64,000 nt of DNA, taken from Karalla daura (taxonomy: Eukaryota > Chordata > Actinopteri > Chaetodontiformes > Leiognathidae). The position numbers were made by a program, and so were the translations under genes. Below the pieces are notes generated by a model that had not been told where the DNA came from, did not search any database, and saw only the letters and a list, made by a program, of their open reading frames with translations. Positions 1 through 25,337 of this stretch are shown piece after piece; position 1 is the first letter of the stretch; each line of letters begins with the position of its first letter. The DNA is taken from NCBI GenBank assembly GCA_029224185.1, contig CM055211.1:6317603-6381602 (forward strand). Reading direction: 5' to 3'.

Positions 1-70
1 CACAATCTCAATATTTCTTACTGCAAAGCAACAACTCTATTCAACCCCTCCTAGAAAACAGCTGACTCAC

Positions 71-12538
<12,468 letters not shown>

Positions 12539-14640
12539 GCCCGCCTCCGGGAGCAGACGCTGGAGCAGGTCCGGTGGAAATGATCCGAGGCGCTGGTTCC
12601 TTGGTCGGAAAGACGGTGGTTCCTGTTGGGACGGCTCCCAGTGCTCCCAGCAGCCCACTCAGCGGATGTTTAGCATCAGCTGCGTCTGCAGACGCATCTG
12701 GAGCAACACAGGGTCAATCTAGATGCAATATGATACAGTTCCCTGCATGTCATGTCAAAATAAAAGCACAGTGCACACGAAGTTCATTGTGATCCATCCA
12801 TTGGTCCGTTATTGTTTATACCCAGTGGTTTGGAGGGATTTTACTGGATTCTACTGGATTCCACTGGAGCCAATGTCCAGCTCACATAGACAAAGACAGG
12901 TCATTCAAGTCCCCAGTCCATCCCAGCTATTTAGATTTTCCACTTGACTTCAGTGGACTGTGGGAGGAAACTGGAAAATGTCAGGTCAGTTTACCTGCCC
13001 ATTTGTCTGTTATCCCACCCAGTCTACTGGTCTCCAGTACACATAGCATAGGCAAGGTAAGTAATACAAGTCTCCAGTCCATCAAGACACACAGACAATT
13101 CAAACTCACTCCTGTAAATATAAAATGACAAACAACATTGAAATAAATTGCGTGAATATGGATAAAATAAATGAAAAAGAAACAGGATGATCAGAGATGT
13201 GGAAATGTAACTATATAACGTAATAACTACATACATAATTGCATCGACTGACTTACATTTCGAGAAACAGGAAAGCAAAATCTTTTTTTATAAGCGCATT
13301 AATCTTATTTTGAAGGTGAGACAATCCCATTTCTGTTTGGGCTCCTGAGCTTGACAGCACATCCCGGAGCGTCCCACAGACAACCAGGCCAACTACACCA
13401 CACAGCCCAGACAGTCACCGACCGAAGGAGACCAGACAGTAAAATTCACCCAGAAATCTCATACATTTCCTCTCATTTCCCCAGTAATATAAGGGCTCTG
13501 AGTGTGTGCTCTGAGCCTCCAGGTTCCTCCTACAGTCCTAAAAACATGCATCTTTAGATTGATTAGAGAGTCTAAATTGCTTCTAGGTGTGAGTGTGAAT
13601 GGTGTGATGGACTGGAGACCTGTCCAGGGTGCAACACAGTGAAGGTAAAGAGCAGGTGATAGAATGGAGAGCTGGGCTGACAGGCTCTCAGTAAAGACAC
13701 CTTCTTTAGAGAGTTATGTGGTTCGAGGCTCAGAGGGCTTTGCACATATTCTGTGTCCAGAGGAAGACTTGGGTAGGGCTCCTGGTGTGAAAACTCCGCT
13801 GCACATAACAGGATGTCGCACGAGGTGGTGACGAGCCTGAAGCTGCCATGTGTGAGCACTTGAAAGGCGCTTCGTGACAGCCGTCTGTCCCGGGTGACAT
13901 TTTAGTACGAAGCCTAAAAGCCAAACCCAGTCAGCATGAGAGACAGAAAACCATCAAAGATGAAGTTGAGGTTGATCTAAACTTTCCATCCGCCTCTTCG
14001 TGTCTAGTTCATGCTTGACTGCATGTGAACCGGCTTGTGTGCTGCAGATTCAAAGCATCTAACACGCTTTGAATCAGCGAAAAATAAAACACGTCAAGTT
14101 GTGAAATTATTAATTTCTCAGATGAAATGAAGTGACAATAGAATAGAAAGTTTCCTCCTGTGTTCTCTACTGTGTGAAATATCTCTCTAAATATAAAAGA
14201 TTCACCCTCTAGAGACCCTGAACAGACACAGTTCACACCTAAAATAAATTAGATTATATAAGATATGATACAAATTGTCTTTATCTCCACAGGACAATGG
14301 TTAAGTGTTCCTATTCTAAGAGCTCCAGTAATGTAGGCCAGACCCATTTCTGCTCATAGGGTGTGTTGCGGTTCAGTGATGGTTGACTTTGCCACCGACG
14401 CGTATGAGATGAGGAGACATGGCTGTTTCATCATTTGTGTCAGTTTTTTTTTTTCTTCTTCTTCTTCTTTTTTTTTTCTGAGAGCTGCTCTTCAACTTCC
14501 TTGTTTGCCCATAAGTGCTGTTTCCTCTTTCGCTTGCAGATGTAGCTACTCCTTCGGGGGCACAGCTTCGGTTAAAGTCTGCGCCGCTATTGAAACGACT
14601 ACAACGAAAATAATAATAATAATCTCAATGTAAACAAAGC
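12539..14640. other. divergent intergenic region between arhgef7 and ptk2b, with dispersed-repeat copies
   Basis: It contains the upstream sequence of both genes. Segments at about 12790-13112 and 13490-13640 look like degenerate copies of a common fish interspersed repeat (ggactgtgggaggaaactgg; gatggactggagacctgtcc). No convincing open frame is present. I cannot place the transcription starts. Confidence 0.5.
13490..13640 (-). repeat. dispersed repeat copy (fish interspersed family)
   Basis: It carries the signatures cctcctacagtcctaaaaac, tctaaattgcttctaggtgt and atggactggagacctgtcc, which recur in the opposite orientation near 52000-52300 and 60300-60480 in this window. Confidence 0.6.
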
Positions 14641-14711
14641 GTAAATGGATGCTGAGAGTGGCCGGTTCAGTGTGTGAGACTGAGCGGGCCTACATGGATA
14701 TGCTGCAGGAT
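14641..14711 (+). other. ptk2b: candidate upstream first exon of ptk2b
   Basis: This GC-balanced segment ends in a good donor (GATCG then gtgagtag) 266 bp upstream of the ptk2b start codon. It contains an ATG at 14649 opening a 22-residue frame (MLRVAGSVCETERAYMDMLQ...) that does not join in frame to the main coding exon through any acceptor I tested. It is therefore more likely 5' UTR with an upstream ORF. The transcript start is unknown. Confidence 0.4.
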
Positions 14712-14977
14712 CGGTGAGTAGACAGATATCAAGGTTTGTCCTGAATGTGAACACGAATGAAACACAGTCTGGTTGCTGAACTATTGTTGGTCCTCCTCTG
14801 TGTCTCCCCAGCTTCAATGCAGCCCTCCGTGTTTGTGTTTGATGTGAGTTTGTGCGTATGAGAGTGCAGAGCTGTCAGAGCAATGTATGTCCATAAGCAG
14901 TAGCATACACTGTGTGTGTGTGTTTCTGTTTGTCTGCTCAGCTTCTGTGTGTGTGTGTGTGTGTGTGAGTGTGTGTG

Positions 14978-16499
14978 ATGTCGGGGGACACCAGCACCCT
15001 GACCTGGAGGAGCATGTCTCCCACTCGCCAGTCCAGCACCTCCGACCTGTCCCCCACCACGTCCGCCCTGGGCAGGGACGGCATCTTCGCCGGCAAGATC
15101 GTCAAAGTGTGTTTCCTCAGCAACAGCTCCAACCTGGGCAAGAACTTCAAGCTGGTCCGCTGCGAGGAGGGCTGGACCGTCAGGGTACGCTCTGCTGAGA
15201 GCTCTGCTGAGCCCTGCTCCTCCTCTGCACTCCTCATGCTCTCCACTGCACTGCTGTGTGCTCTACTGTGCTCTTGTGTACTCTACTGTGCTCTATTGTA
15301 CTCTGCCGTGCTCTACATGTGCTCATGTGTGTTGCTTACAACCGCCTGTACACTGCCCGTGCTTGTATTGCCTTTATATGTTGTTTTGCTTTATGTTTTG
15401 TCATGTCTATACATTTGTAAAGGCACTTTTAAATAAAATGTGTTGTTATTGTCGTGTTCAGCTGTTGTGTGCTCTTCTTTGCTGTACTGAGCTCTATTCA
15501 TTCTGCTTACACTGCACTCTGCTTCATTTGGACGTGCTACTCAATTACCGCTCGGCTGTACTTTACCCTTTCTTCTTCTTCTTCTTTCTGCTGTTTCTGC
15601 ATCTTCCTCTCTCACCTCAGCCACCTCTACTCCTTCTCTGAACCATACTCACCCAATTTCCACCTGTAAGGTAACAGCCGTAAACCTCGACTAATCTGGT
15701 CAGAACTGCACTGCTCTGATCTTTTCGACTGAACCTGCCTCTACTGTACTCCACTATTCTCTCTGTGCACTGTAATTCAATTCTACTTTGTTTAAATTGT
15801 CAGCTCGTAATGATATTATCTCAAGACACTTAACAAAAACATAAATAAACAAAATGGAGCCCGAAAACATATGTGAGGAAGCTCCTCCTGCAAAGTGCTC
15901 CTCAGACCTTCTCTCTGCTGACCTCTCACCCCAGGCCATCATGAACACGGTGCTGTCCAGCGGCTGCGTGGGCCCGGGTATCAAGTACAACCTGTGCTAC
16001 GGCCTCCTCCTCAAACACCTCAAGTCCTCTGAGATCCACTGGCTGCACCCGGAGCTGACCGTGTGTGAGCTCCAGCAGCGCTACGAGCAGCAGCACGTGG
16101 AGGCAGAGTGGAGGTCTGCACCTGCACCTGCACGCAGACGACAGATCACTACTTCCTTTACATGCCATGTAAACCCCGTAGATGTAGATTCTGGGGCACA
16201 GAAATGTCATGACTTGTCAGAAATCTGTGACATTTGTTTGTCTAGATACGACCTGAGAATCAGGTACATCCCATCAGAGTTCATGGAGAAGTTCCAGGAC
16301 GACAGAACCACCATGCTCTACTTTTATCAGCAGGTCAGCAACACCAAACACTATATATATGTGTGTGTGTGTGTGTGATGGAGGGGCCAACTAGACCTGT
16401 AAACAAAGTATGCAAGTTTTATGATTTGGGAGAATCTTGCATGGGTAAAACTAAGATTACTGACTAGATGACAGTGACAATTTAGGGTAAGTTTCCATA

Positions 16500-16537
<38 letters not shown>

Positions 16538-19500
16538 ATGTGGATATTGACAGGTACGAAGTGACTACATGCAGCAGTATGCCTCTAAGGTCAGTGACGG
16601 GATGGCTCTACAGCTCGGGTGCCTGGAAATAAGGTAACGCACACCACTACCTCTAACCATCTAGAGTAACAGAAGCAGACCTGTGGACATTGTTTCCTGT
16701 AAAGATGCTACTCTCAGTGTGTGGATTTCTAAGCCTTTACTGTAACTTTACTAAGCCTTTACTTTACCTTTACTAGACGATTCTACAAAGACATGAATCC
16801 AAACGGACTGGAGAAGAAGTCCAACTTCGAGCTACTGGAGTAAGTGCCGTCCACTTACTGGTCTCAATTATACTTTCTCAAAAGCAGCTTACCTAGGACA
16901 AAAAAAACATTCAAACTTGATTGTAACATAAACCTGGTGTAGGAATAAATACTGCTTTAGACCCTATGGACTACTAAGGGATGAGAGTACATTGAGCAAA
17001 AGAAGATAGCAGCAGCCTGATAATTGTGGTGTTGAATAGTGCAGCAAATAGAGGAAGAGATGCTTTCACTGACTGTCTGGTGACCCTCCTCCACCAGGAA
17101 AGACGTGGGGCTGGACCTCTTCTTTCCCAGAGAGCTGATAAACAGCATGAAGGTAGAGAAACACCCAGACATATGCAGCGCATCCTTTTCGGGCCTCTGA
17201 TCTGCATCCTTGTTCCATGTAAGGGCAAAAGGAGACAAAAACTGTGAATTCTCACTGGTTCCTTCCCTCTCCAGCCTAAGCAGCTACGTCGGCTGATCCA
17301 GCAGACCTTCCAGGGCTACTCCACCCTGAAGCAGGACCAGTGCATGGCCAAGTTCTTCTCCACGCTGGGCCAGTGTTACAGCTTCACCCAGGAGAGCTTC
17401 GCGTGCCAGCTCGTGGTGGGTTTCCTCCCCTAGTTTCAGATCTCACCTGAAGTTTGAGTTTCATTCATGAATGAATTTTCATTGCAGCACGGCTGGAACC
17501 TAACAATCGACCTGGTCATCGGCCCGGATGGCATCAGCCAGCAAACAGAAAACTCCACAGTGAGCTTTAACAGCCTGAGCAATAACAAACCATGCTCCCA
17601 TTTTCAGTTTATATCTATACTACTAGTTATATGAGTTTCTTTAGGCCACGAGGTCACACTACCTCCTGATACTGGTTTGCATCTCTGACTCTCCTTGCCT
17701 CTGTGTCTTGTGTCTCCTGTCCAGCCCGTGTGTCTGGCCAGCTTCTCCCAGGTGCGCAGCATCTCGTGTGTGGCCGAGAGCGACGGCCGAGCCCTGCTCA
17801 CCGTGCACATCGAGGGGGCCAAACAGGTGAACTTTCTTTTCTTTTTTTGAAGAAAAGGAGAACTGAAAGTTTTTGAGCCGCATCACCAACGTGCATCTTC
17901 CACCGTCCGCGCTCCTCCCAGCCGCTGGCCGTCAACACTTCCTCCATGGCGGTGGCAGAAAACATGGCCGACCTGGTCGACGGCTACTGTCGACTGGAGG
18001 GCAACGCCGACGCCTCGCTCATCATCCGCCCGAAGAAAGGTACGACAAAAACCAAAGAAGAAGCTCACTCTGGCTAGTCCAACACAAATGGAAGATACCA
18101 GAAACATTTAGTAATGTGTACCCTGATATAAAGTAACAACAGGTTAAACTGAAATAAAATGTATTAAATGGGGAAAGTGCACAACCAATATCAACATAAA
18201 GGCTTGGGTAATTTTCTTATGGTTTCTGATAAGACAAACTGATAAAACCTCTGAAATAATCCCTAAAATGTCCTCATGGAATATTTTCTTCATTCAGGCC
18301 GAGACACGAGGATAAAACTGCCCGACATCCCCAAACCGTGAGTATGGCACAGTGGTGCCTCTGTGTGTGTAACTTTATGAATTACTTTTTGTTCTTTTCA
18401 CACCATTTCCCACTTCCTATGCCATTTTGGCACATTTCTGTGTATAACAGGTCTAAAGGGTCACAGATAACCAGATGTTACTTACCACATGATTACCACA
18501 TGATATAATAGCATCAGCATGCTAGGACAGAATTAATACTAATTACCACATGTTAACTAAATGAAAATGTTCTGCTGTCATGCTCTACAGGCATGTAACA
18601 GGTAAGAACAGGGAGGGACGGGGTAAAAATAGACATAGATAGATCATAGATAGATAGATCATACGCAAAGGTCAGAGCTCTTTCTGTTTCTTTCTGACAA
18701 ATTTAGCAAGCTGCTGCCTTTTCTGCAAAAGAAGATCATCACTTCTCGTCACTTGTCTTTCGTCACGTTACTAATCTCTTTTTGTGTTGTAATACAAGCA
18801 TCTCCATTCTCTGAACTCAGACCACAGGCTGCACTTCTTTGCTTAGATGCTCACTGCATTTCATTGGCTCGGTGCCCGTCCCCTGCACAATGACATTAAA
18901 GTGGAGTCTAATCTAATATTTAGGCATCGGCTGCTCTTTTATTTAAAATGTCTCTTTGTGTCTCTGTTTCTCTTCCAGGGAGGCTCCTAAGAGTGGAAGT
19001 AGAGGTTTGACTAAACCTAATGATTGTTTTTATATCTGAGTGGTTTTTGCTCTCCCTGAGTAAATATGGGTCAAGGATACATTGGATTTCTATGCAGAAA
19101 AATGTCCACAATGCTTTAAATAAATACAAAATGAAAAAAAAAATATCTATATCCTGCATCCTGTGACTTCAGGTTCTGATATTTATGCTGAGATTCCCGA
19201 GGGCTCAGAAGACACAAGTGGTGAGTGTTCATTCATGAAAAGCTAATGCAGACTATGAGAAATGCCAGTCACAGATCGACATTCAAGTCCTTTTAAAAAA
19301 AACATCAGCTGAGTAATGCATATTTACATTTACTTATATGCCTATATTCAGGAATTAGTAAGTAAAAGTGATGGCACTCTAGAGCGGTACCTTTACAGCC
19401 ACAGTGACTCTATGCAGAAATCAGTTAAGTGACATTATCTATCTACTTATCTAACTGTTAACTGTCTAACTTATTTTTCCCAGACAAGCACAACATCAGC

Positions 19501-19976
19501 CGAGACGATGTGGTCGTGGGTCGTATCCTGGGCGAGGGGTTTTTTGGGGAGGTTCACAAAGGAGTTTACAAGAGCCCGGTGAGTCCAATCCCAGCTCCCA
19601 CCCCGGAACGTTCCACGCCACATAACCACAGATTAAATGTGTGTAATCTGCGAGTGTGCTCCCAGACAGGAGAGAGGATCCCAGTGGCCATCAAAACGTG
19701 CAAAGACTGCACGGCGGAGGTCAAGGAGAAGTTCCTGAGCGAGGCCGGTGGGTGTGCAGTCACTACTTCCTATCAAAACACTGGCATCTCATATGCCCAC
19801 ACACCGGCACAGCGTGATAAAATCACTTCGGGCTGTCGAGTGGCGTCTTTTTTTGATTCACTGAAACTCGAAAATAGAAACGTAGAGGAAGAGCTCTCAG
19901 ATTAGCAGGTGCATGTGAACGCATGCTGCACCTGGAGACAGCCGTAGTCGACTTCCTGGCGTCTGTCTGTGGCTTT

Positions 19977-20023
<47 letters not shown>

Positions 20024-20682
20024 GGTGAGGACGAGGCCTCGCTCTAATATCTGCACCTCTGCAGGAAAACGAAAGAAAAACAGTCTGCAAAACGACAGCG
20101 GGCGCGTGAAAATGAGCAGTCATCATGTGGAGAGTTTTGCTGAACTGCAGCTCAAAATGCCGAGTCAGAGGCCGAGGATAACGCTCTCTGAGACATTTTG
20201 AAACGTGTGGAGCAAAAAAAAAAAGTGGAACCACGAAGCCACATGCCTCATCTGCAACTTCAGCTTTTTAGTTCCAGAACCCGAAAAAATCATTATTTAT
20301 GTTTTTGTGTCTGTTTTTTTTCCTGCACTTGACTCAATGTGTTAAATGGTCCATCTGTTCCAGGCCTGATGAAAAATCTGGATCATCCCCACATCGTGCG
20401 CCTAATCGGAGTCATCGAGGTGGCTCCGGTCTGGATCGTCATGGAGCTCTACGAGCACGGAGAGGTGCGTGTCTGCGGGGGCGTACGTATGAAAGAGACT
20501 CGTCTTTAAAATGCCATCGTTCTTATTTTGGAAACTAGGAATACATCTCATTCTAGAACGATCTGATGCCAGTCAAAGGACATTTCTGCAGCATTTAAAG
20601 TTGGAAATGATAGATAGCTGCTGTCTTTGAAACCAGCAGCTGGAGTGTGAGTGTGCGTGTATGTATATGGCTGTGAAATCAG

Positions 20683-20773
<91 letters not shown>

Positions 20774-20905
20774 ACAGCTGGGGAACTACCTGGTGGAGCA
20801 GCAGTACGTCCTGACCACGGCCACGCTGATCCTGTACTGCGTGCAGATCTGCAAAGCCCTGGCCTACCTGGAGGGGCTGAGCATGGTGCACAGGTGACCT
20901 CTGAA

Positions 20906-20936
<31 letters not shown>

Positions 20937-21633
20937 TATAAATACACTGCATAAACACAAACACAGTGTGTAAATGCCATCCTTTCTGCCTGTATGCTGC
21001 AGAGACATTGCGGTGAGAAACGTCTTGGTGGCGTCCCCTGAATGTGTCAAACTGGGCGACTTTGGCCTCTCCCGCTACATTGACGAGCAAGAGTATTATA
21101 AAGGTACGCACACACACACACACACACAAAGCTCTGTAGGTTTACATATGCATGCCATCTCTCTGAGGTTGTGTGATGAATGTTTGGCTTACATTTCCCC
21201 TGTAATTTCTTCCTCCGTGTGCAGCCTCGATTAGTCGACTGCCGATCAAGTGGATGGCGCCCGAGTCCATCAACTTCAGACGCTTCACCTCAGCCAGCGA
21301 CGTCTGGATGTTTGGTGAGAGCTTCGTCGTCCAGTCTGGACGTTTGTGTCGCGTTGGGAGAGCTCAGGTGTGCAGATTCTGAGCGACCTTTCCTCTGTGT
21401 GTGTGTGTGTGTGTGTGTGCTGCAGGGGTGTGTGTGTGGGAGATCTTCTCCATGGCCCAGCAGCCTTTCTTCTGGCTGGAGAACAAGGACGTGATCAACC
21501 AGCTGGAGTCAGGGGTGCGCCTCCCCAAGCCGCAGCTGTGCCCGGCCCCCCTCTACTCCCTGCTGAGCCGCTGCTGGGCCTACGAGCCGCCGGCCCGGCC
21601 CAGCTTCAGCCAGCTGGTCTGCTCGCTCAGGTG

Positions 21634-21678
<45 letters not shown>

Positions 21679-24458
21679 GCTGTGAAATGGTTAGAGATAA
21701 AAAGACACACATGCCCATCCACAACCCACAACCCACCATACCTGAGAGGCTGCTATCACTGTTGCTATCGAGTTTACTGCACCGCAAAAACCTTTTGCAT
21801 CGTGGGAGGTCGTTTTTTTTTAATTTTCTGTCATTCACGTTTGGAACCGAGAGAAGGAAACTTTAATCTTCTGTATATTGTTTCATATGTGTGACACAGC
21901 GAGGTCCACAGGATGGAGATGGATCAGGAGATGAGCGTGAGGCGAGACAGACCACGATCCACCGTAGCATCATTTGACCACAACCCCTTAGCGCCTCCAG
22001 CCAAGGTACAAAACACACACACACACACACACACCCACCATGCACTTAGTCATTTGGAAACAAAAGGGAATTTCTGCAACCCACCACATCTTTGGCTTCG
22101 TTTGCATTCTTGCATGTTCTCATCTGTGGCTTTCATGTTTTCATCGTCTGTCTCACTCATGAGACCACTGCTAGTCTTACCACCCATAACGTACCATATT
22201 GTAACCACCGTCTATCTCTCTGTCTCTTTCTCTCCCACACCAGCCAGCCAGAACACAGGGCAACACCCTCCCTCGGGCCACGCACACACAGGTACCTGTC
22301 TCTCACACACACACACACACACAGTAGAAGTGCCCAGCACTTTCCACATGAAGGGTAACCTGACTTATTTCCGCTTCATGTAGCTCACACAACATATACT
22401 GGCATGCAAAGGATTTCTGATGTCTGCATGTTACATCCAAACATCCCAGGTTACATCAGATGAGAGGGCCCAGGCCACGGGCACAAAGGGTTAAATCATG
22501 AGGTCCTGCTGTGTGAAAATAGGTATATTTAAAAGTGTGTATATGTGTGTGTGTGTGCGTGTGTGTTCAGAGGCCAAACGTAGACAAAAGGCCAATGTGG
22601 GAGAGAGAGAGGGCTCAAATCGAAGACACTCTACAAAGACAAAGAAGGGAGATGATGATGGATAACCAATGGCTGGAGCAGGAGGAGAAGCAGCTGGTGA
22701 GGAGAAACACACACACACACTCACACACACACACACACGACTCTGAACTCTGAAACTGTGTCTGCAGGATCCTATCGTGCGGCAGGATTCGGTTCCCAAG
22801 GTACGTGGTCTCAACACTAGGGGGCAGATGCATGTTGGGAAATATAACGTAGCTTAGCTCAGTAGTGTTATAGATGCAGTTCGATAGGCCGGATGTTGCT
22901 GCAAATATATATTTACAGAATTGTGCAACTTTTCTGCTTTTCTGCCCTAACTGAGTCACTGTGTTAGTTCCGTCTCCACATCACCCAACCAGTGACGTGT
23001 GAAGACTGGATCTAGTGCCACTCCACTCAGCCAGTACAGAGGGTCACCTCTGTGAACACTTCAACACTTCTTAAATCTAATATATGGATAGATGAGTGGG
23101 CGGATGGATGATGGATAAGAGGTTTGGTAGTCAGCTAGGAGTGTCAGACTCAGAAAAGGATATAAATACTGAGCCTTGTAACATTCCTATGAATTCCTTT
23201 TCTAATGTTTTCTTACCTTCTGTGTGTTTGTTTGCATTCTCAGGACAAAAAGCAGGAAAATGGTGAGTCCAGATTCAGCCTCATCTCCAGTTTTCTCAAA
23301 GACAAAAAGTAGAAGTGGAAGAGCAACACATAATGGGATTTAAAGCAGTACAACTGTAACCGATATAGAATAACATGGTTTAGCAAAAACACAATGTTTA
23401 GCTCTATCATATTTATGTGAGGAAAAAGTGCAGATTATGAACCTCTTTGCTCTGCCAGGTCCTCCAGAGAAGCCTCCAATGCCTCCAACAGTCTCGCAGG
23501 TGATAAACCCATGAATAAACCATCAGCTCCTCAACAAATGCATGAAATCATTTGAACTAATAACTCTATCACTGGGTCTTGATATTTGCATGAAATGACA
23601 AAATTCTCAAGTTATGGAGGTAAATGAGATGTGTCCTGCTGCTGCAGCCCCAGCCCACGGCAGAGATGGACCGGTCTGGAGACAAGGTCTACACCAGCGT
23701 CATGGCCATGGTGAAGCAGGTGGTGCAGCTGAAGAACGACGTCAACACGCTGCCCGCCTCCGAGTACCCCAGCGCCGTCAAGGTGCGTCCAGCAGGGTGA
23801 CCTCAGAGCGGCTGTGCTGCTGAAATGAATGAAGGCTGACATGAGGAGCCTGCCTCAGACTGCAGTACCCAGAGACTCCACTAGGGGGCAGAAAAATGAA
23901 GATACTATCATTCAAAATACATACTTTAAATGGATATTTAGGTCTGCTGTTGTTTGCTCCCCTGTCAGGCCGTGGGTGTCACTCTGAGGACACTGATCCA
24001 GAACGTGGACGAGATCCTGCCCTCCCTGCACTGCTCCGTCACAACAGAGGTACAACTCACCTTATTTCTCGCTTTCTTTCCACATTATTTAGCGATCGAT
24101 CAATCGAGACAGTGGGATATCACAGAGTGAGCGTGCACAGCCCGGATTGAGATATGTAGCTCTCCACTACCTGTCTGGGTTGCAGATCGAGGGCACCAAG
24201 AAGCTGCTGAACAAAGACCTGGGCGAGCTGATCAATAAGATGCGCCTGGCCCAGCAGAACAGCGTCACCTCTCTGAAGGAGGAGTGCCAGAAGCAGATGC
24301 TGGCCGCCGCCCACACCCTGGCCCTGGACTCCAAGAACCTGCTGGACGCCGTGGACCAGGCCCGGGTGCGGGCCAACCTGGCCCGGCCCCGGCCCGCCTC
24401 GCCCGCAGCAGGGGATTCTGGGAAGGAGGACGAGGGCGGCGCGGGAGAGGCCTGCTGA
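14978..24458 (+). CDS. ptk2b: PTK2B (Pyk2), focal-adhesion-kinase family tyrosine kinase
   Basis: Non-receptor tyrosine kinase of the FAK family, known to act downstream of Ca2+, integrins and GPCRs. Exons: 14978-15184, 15935-16113, 16246-16333, 16554-16633, 16777-16839, 17098-17152, 17275-17415, 17488-17559, 17725-17826, 17922-18039, 18298-18337, 18979-19004, 19173-19220, 19484-19578, 19666-19747, 20364-20464, 20778-20893, 21003-21103, 21225-21314, 21426-21630, 21900-22005, 22244-22291, 22571-22696, 22768-22800, 23244-23262, 23459-23499, 23648-23782, 23969-24049, 24186-24458. They total 2871 nt and encode 956 aa (human about 1009). FERM domain about 35-360. Autophosphorylation Tyr395 is in SDIYAEIP. 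Kinase motifs: GEGFFGEV (423-430), Lys448, HRD (537-539), DFG (557-559), activation-loop YY (569/570). A shortened Pro-rich linker contains GPPEKPPMPP. The FAT domain is about 795-935. The Grb2-type YxN context is lost at Tyr809, and the C terminus is extended. VYLNV in mammals is VYTSV here. Confidence 0.96.
15230..15330. repeat. imperfect minisatellite (ctctactgtg-like units) in a ptk2b intron
   Basis: Repeated variants of ctctactgtgctc with a period of about 10-20 bp lie in the first coding intron of ptk2b. Related tgctc/ctgtactgagctc motifs continue to about 15500. Confidence 0.6.
18591..18601 (+). other. ptk2b: candidate 11-nt ptk2b microexon (encodes HVT)
   Basis: GCATGTAACAG is flanked by a good acceptor (ctgctgtcatgctctacag) and a strong donor (gtaagaac). 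It lies between exon 18298-18337 and the 26-nt exon 18979-19004. Both 11 and 26 leave remainder 2 on division by 3, so either one alone joins 18337 to 19173 in frame: PHVTGSDIY with the microexon, or PEAPKSGSRGSDIY with the 26-nt exon. Using both breaks the frame before the Tyr395 site. No transcript evidence is available here. Confidence 0.45.
19979..20020. repeat. (GA)n microsatellite in a ptk2b intron
   Basis: GA tract of about 42 bp in the intron between exons 19666-19747 and 20364-20464. Confidence 0.9.
20685..20772. repeat. (GT)n tract directly upstream of a ptk2b acceptor
   Basis: An 88-bp pure GT tract ends 5 nt before the acceptor AG of exon 20778-20893, which encodes part of the kinase domain. 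It replaces a normal polypyrimidine tract. Confidence 0.95.
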
Positions 24459-24666
24459 TTGTCAAACAGACTCCGCTGGGACTCGTGGCGGTTAGGACAA
24501 GTTATTCTGGATCCTGTGAAAAATGTGCAACACTTCCTGCAGTCTTGTGAAGGAAAAATGACAACATATATTTTTGGGTTTTTTTTTTCTCTTTCAAATC
24601 CCTAAAATGTGTATTTCCTCCCAATGGACCAATTCAAACTGCTTCATTTTTCATTTGTTTTTCTTG

Positions 24667-24672
24667 ATTAAA
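24667..24672 (+). terminator. ptk2b: ptk2b polyadenylation signal (ATTAAA)
   Basis: ATTAAA lies 209 nt after the ptk2b stop codon. A canonical AATAAA also occurs at 24833-24838. Either could define the 3' end. Confidence 0.55.
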
Positions 24673-24838
24673 GACATTGTGCACTTTGTAAGAATTCATC
24701 TGTTTTACCAGTCATTCATGTGATGGGAGCTCCTCACTATATATGAACATCTTTGAGACAGTCGTAAGTTGAGACAAACCTCTCCCACTGCCTAGTGCCC
24801 CCCTGTGGCTGCATTGTTGGTAATAATAGTAAAATAAA

Positions 24839-25269
24839 TACAAATACTGCTCATAAAAGAAAGTAATAGGAAGATTATGTATTATTTCCCATTAAACCAC
24901 TAATAGTAAGAAAACACATCTATTATCTGACAAGGAATGAAAAGCAAGGCTTCACGGTTCTCTCGAGTAAATCAGGAAAGTTGGAGGAAATATACATTTA
25001 TATGTTTTATTATATTTATTTATATGTCCCTACCTCCCTTCTTTCAGCATAGCCAGTGCAACTCCAGACCTCAGGTGACCCTGATGGTATTAACACCAAA
25101 CTGTTAGAACTCTTTCAGACAAGTAGAGCAAAAATCAGACTGAATGAGATGAAAAACTGAGTCAGGTTTTCTTTTTTTTTTTTTAACCTTCCCACCTGCT
25201 TCATCTTTTTATATTACTTCCTAATCAATGTCACAGGGGTTTGCTCGGGCCTGTCCCAGCTCTCACATG

Positions 25270-25337
<68 letters not shown>

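Noticed and set aside
18591..19004. Using both the 11-nt and the 26-nt ptk2b exons in one transcript
   Set aside because: Together they add 37 nt and shift the frame, losing the SDIYAEIP site and the kinase domain; only one at a time is compatible.
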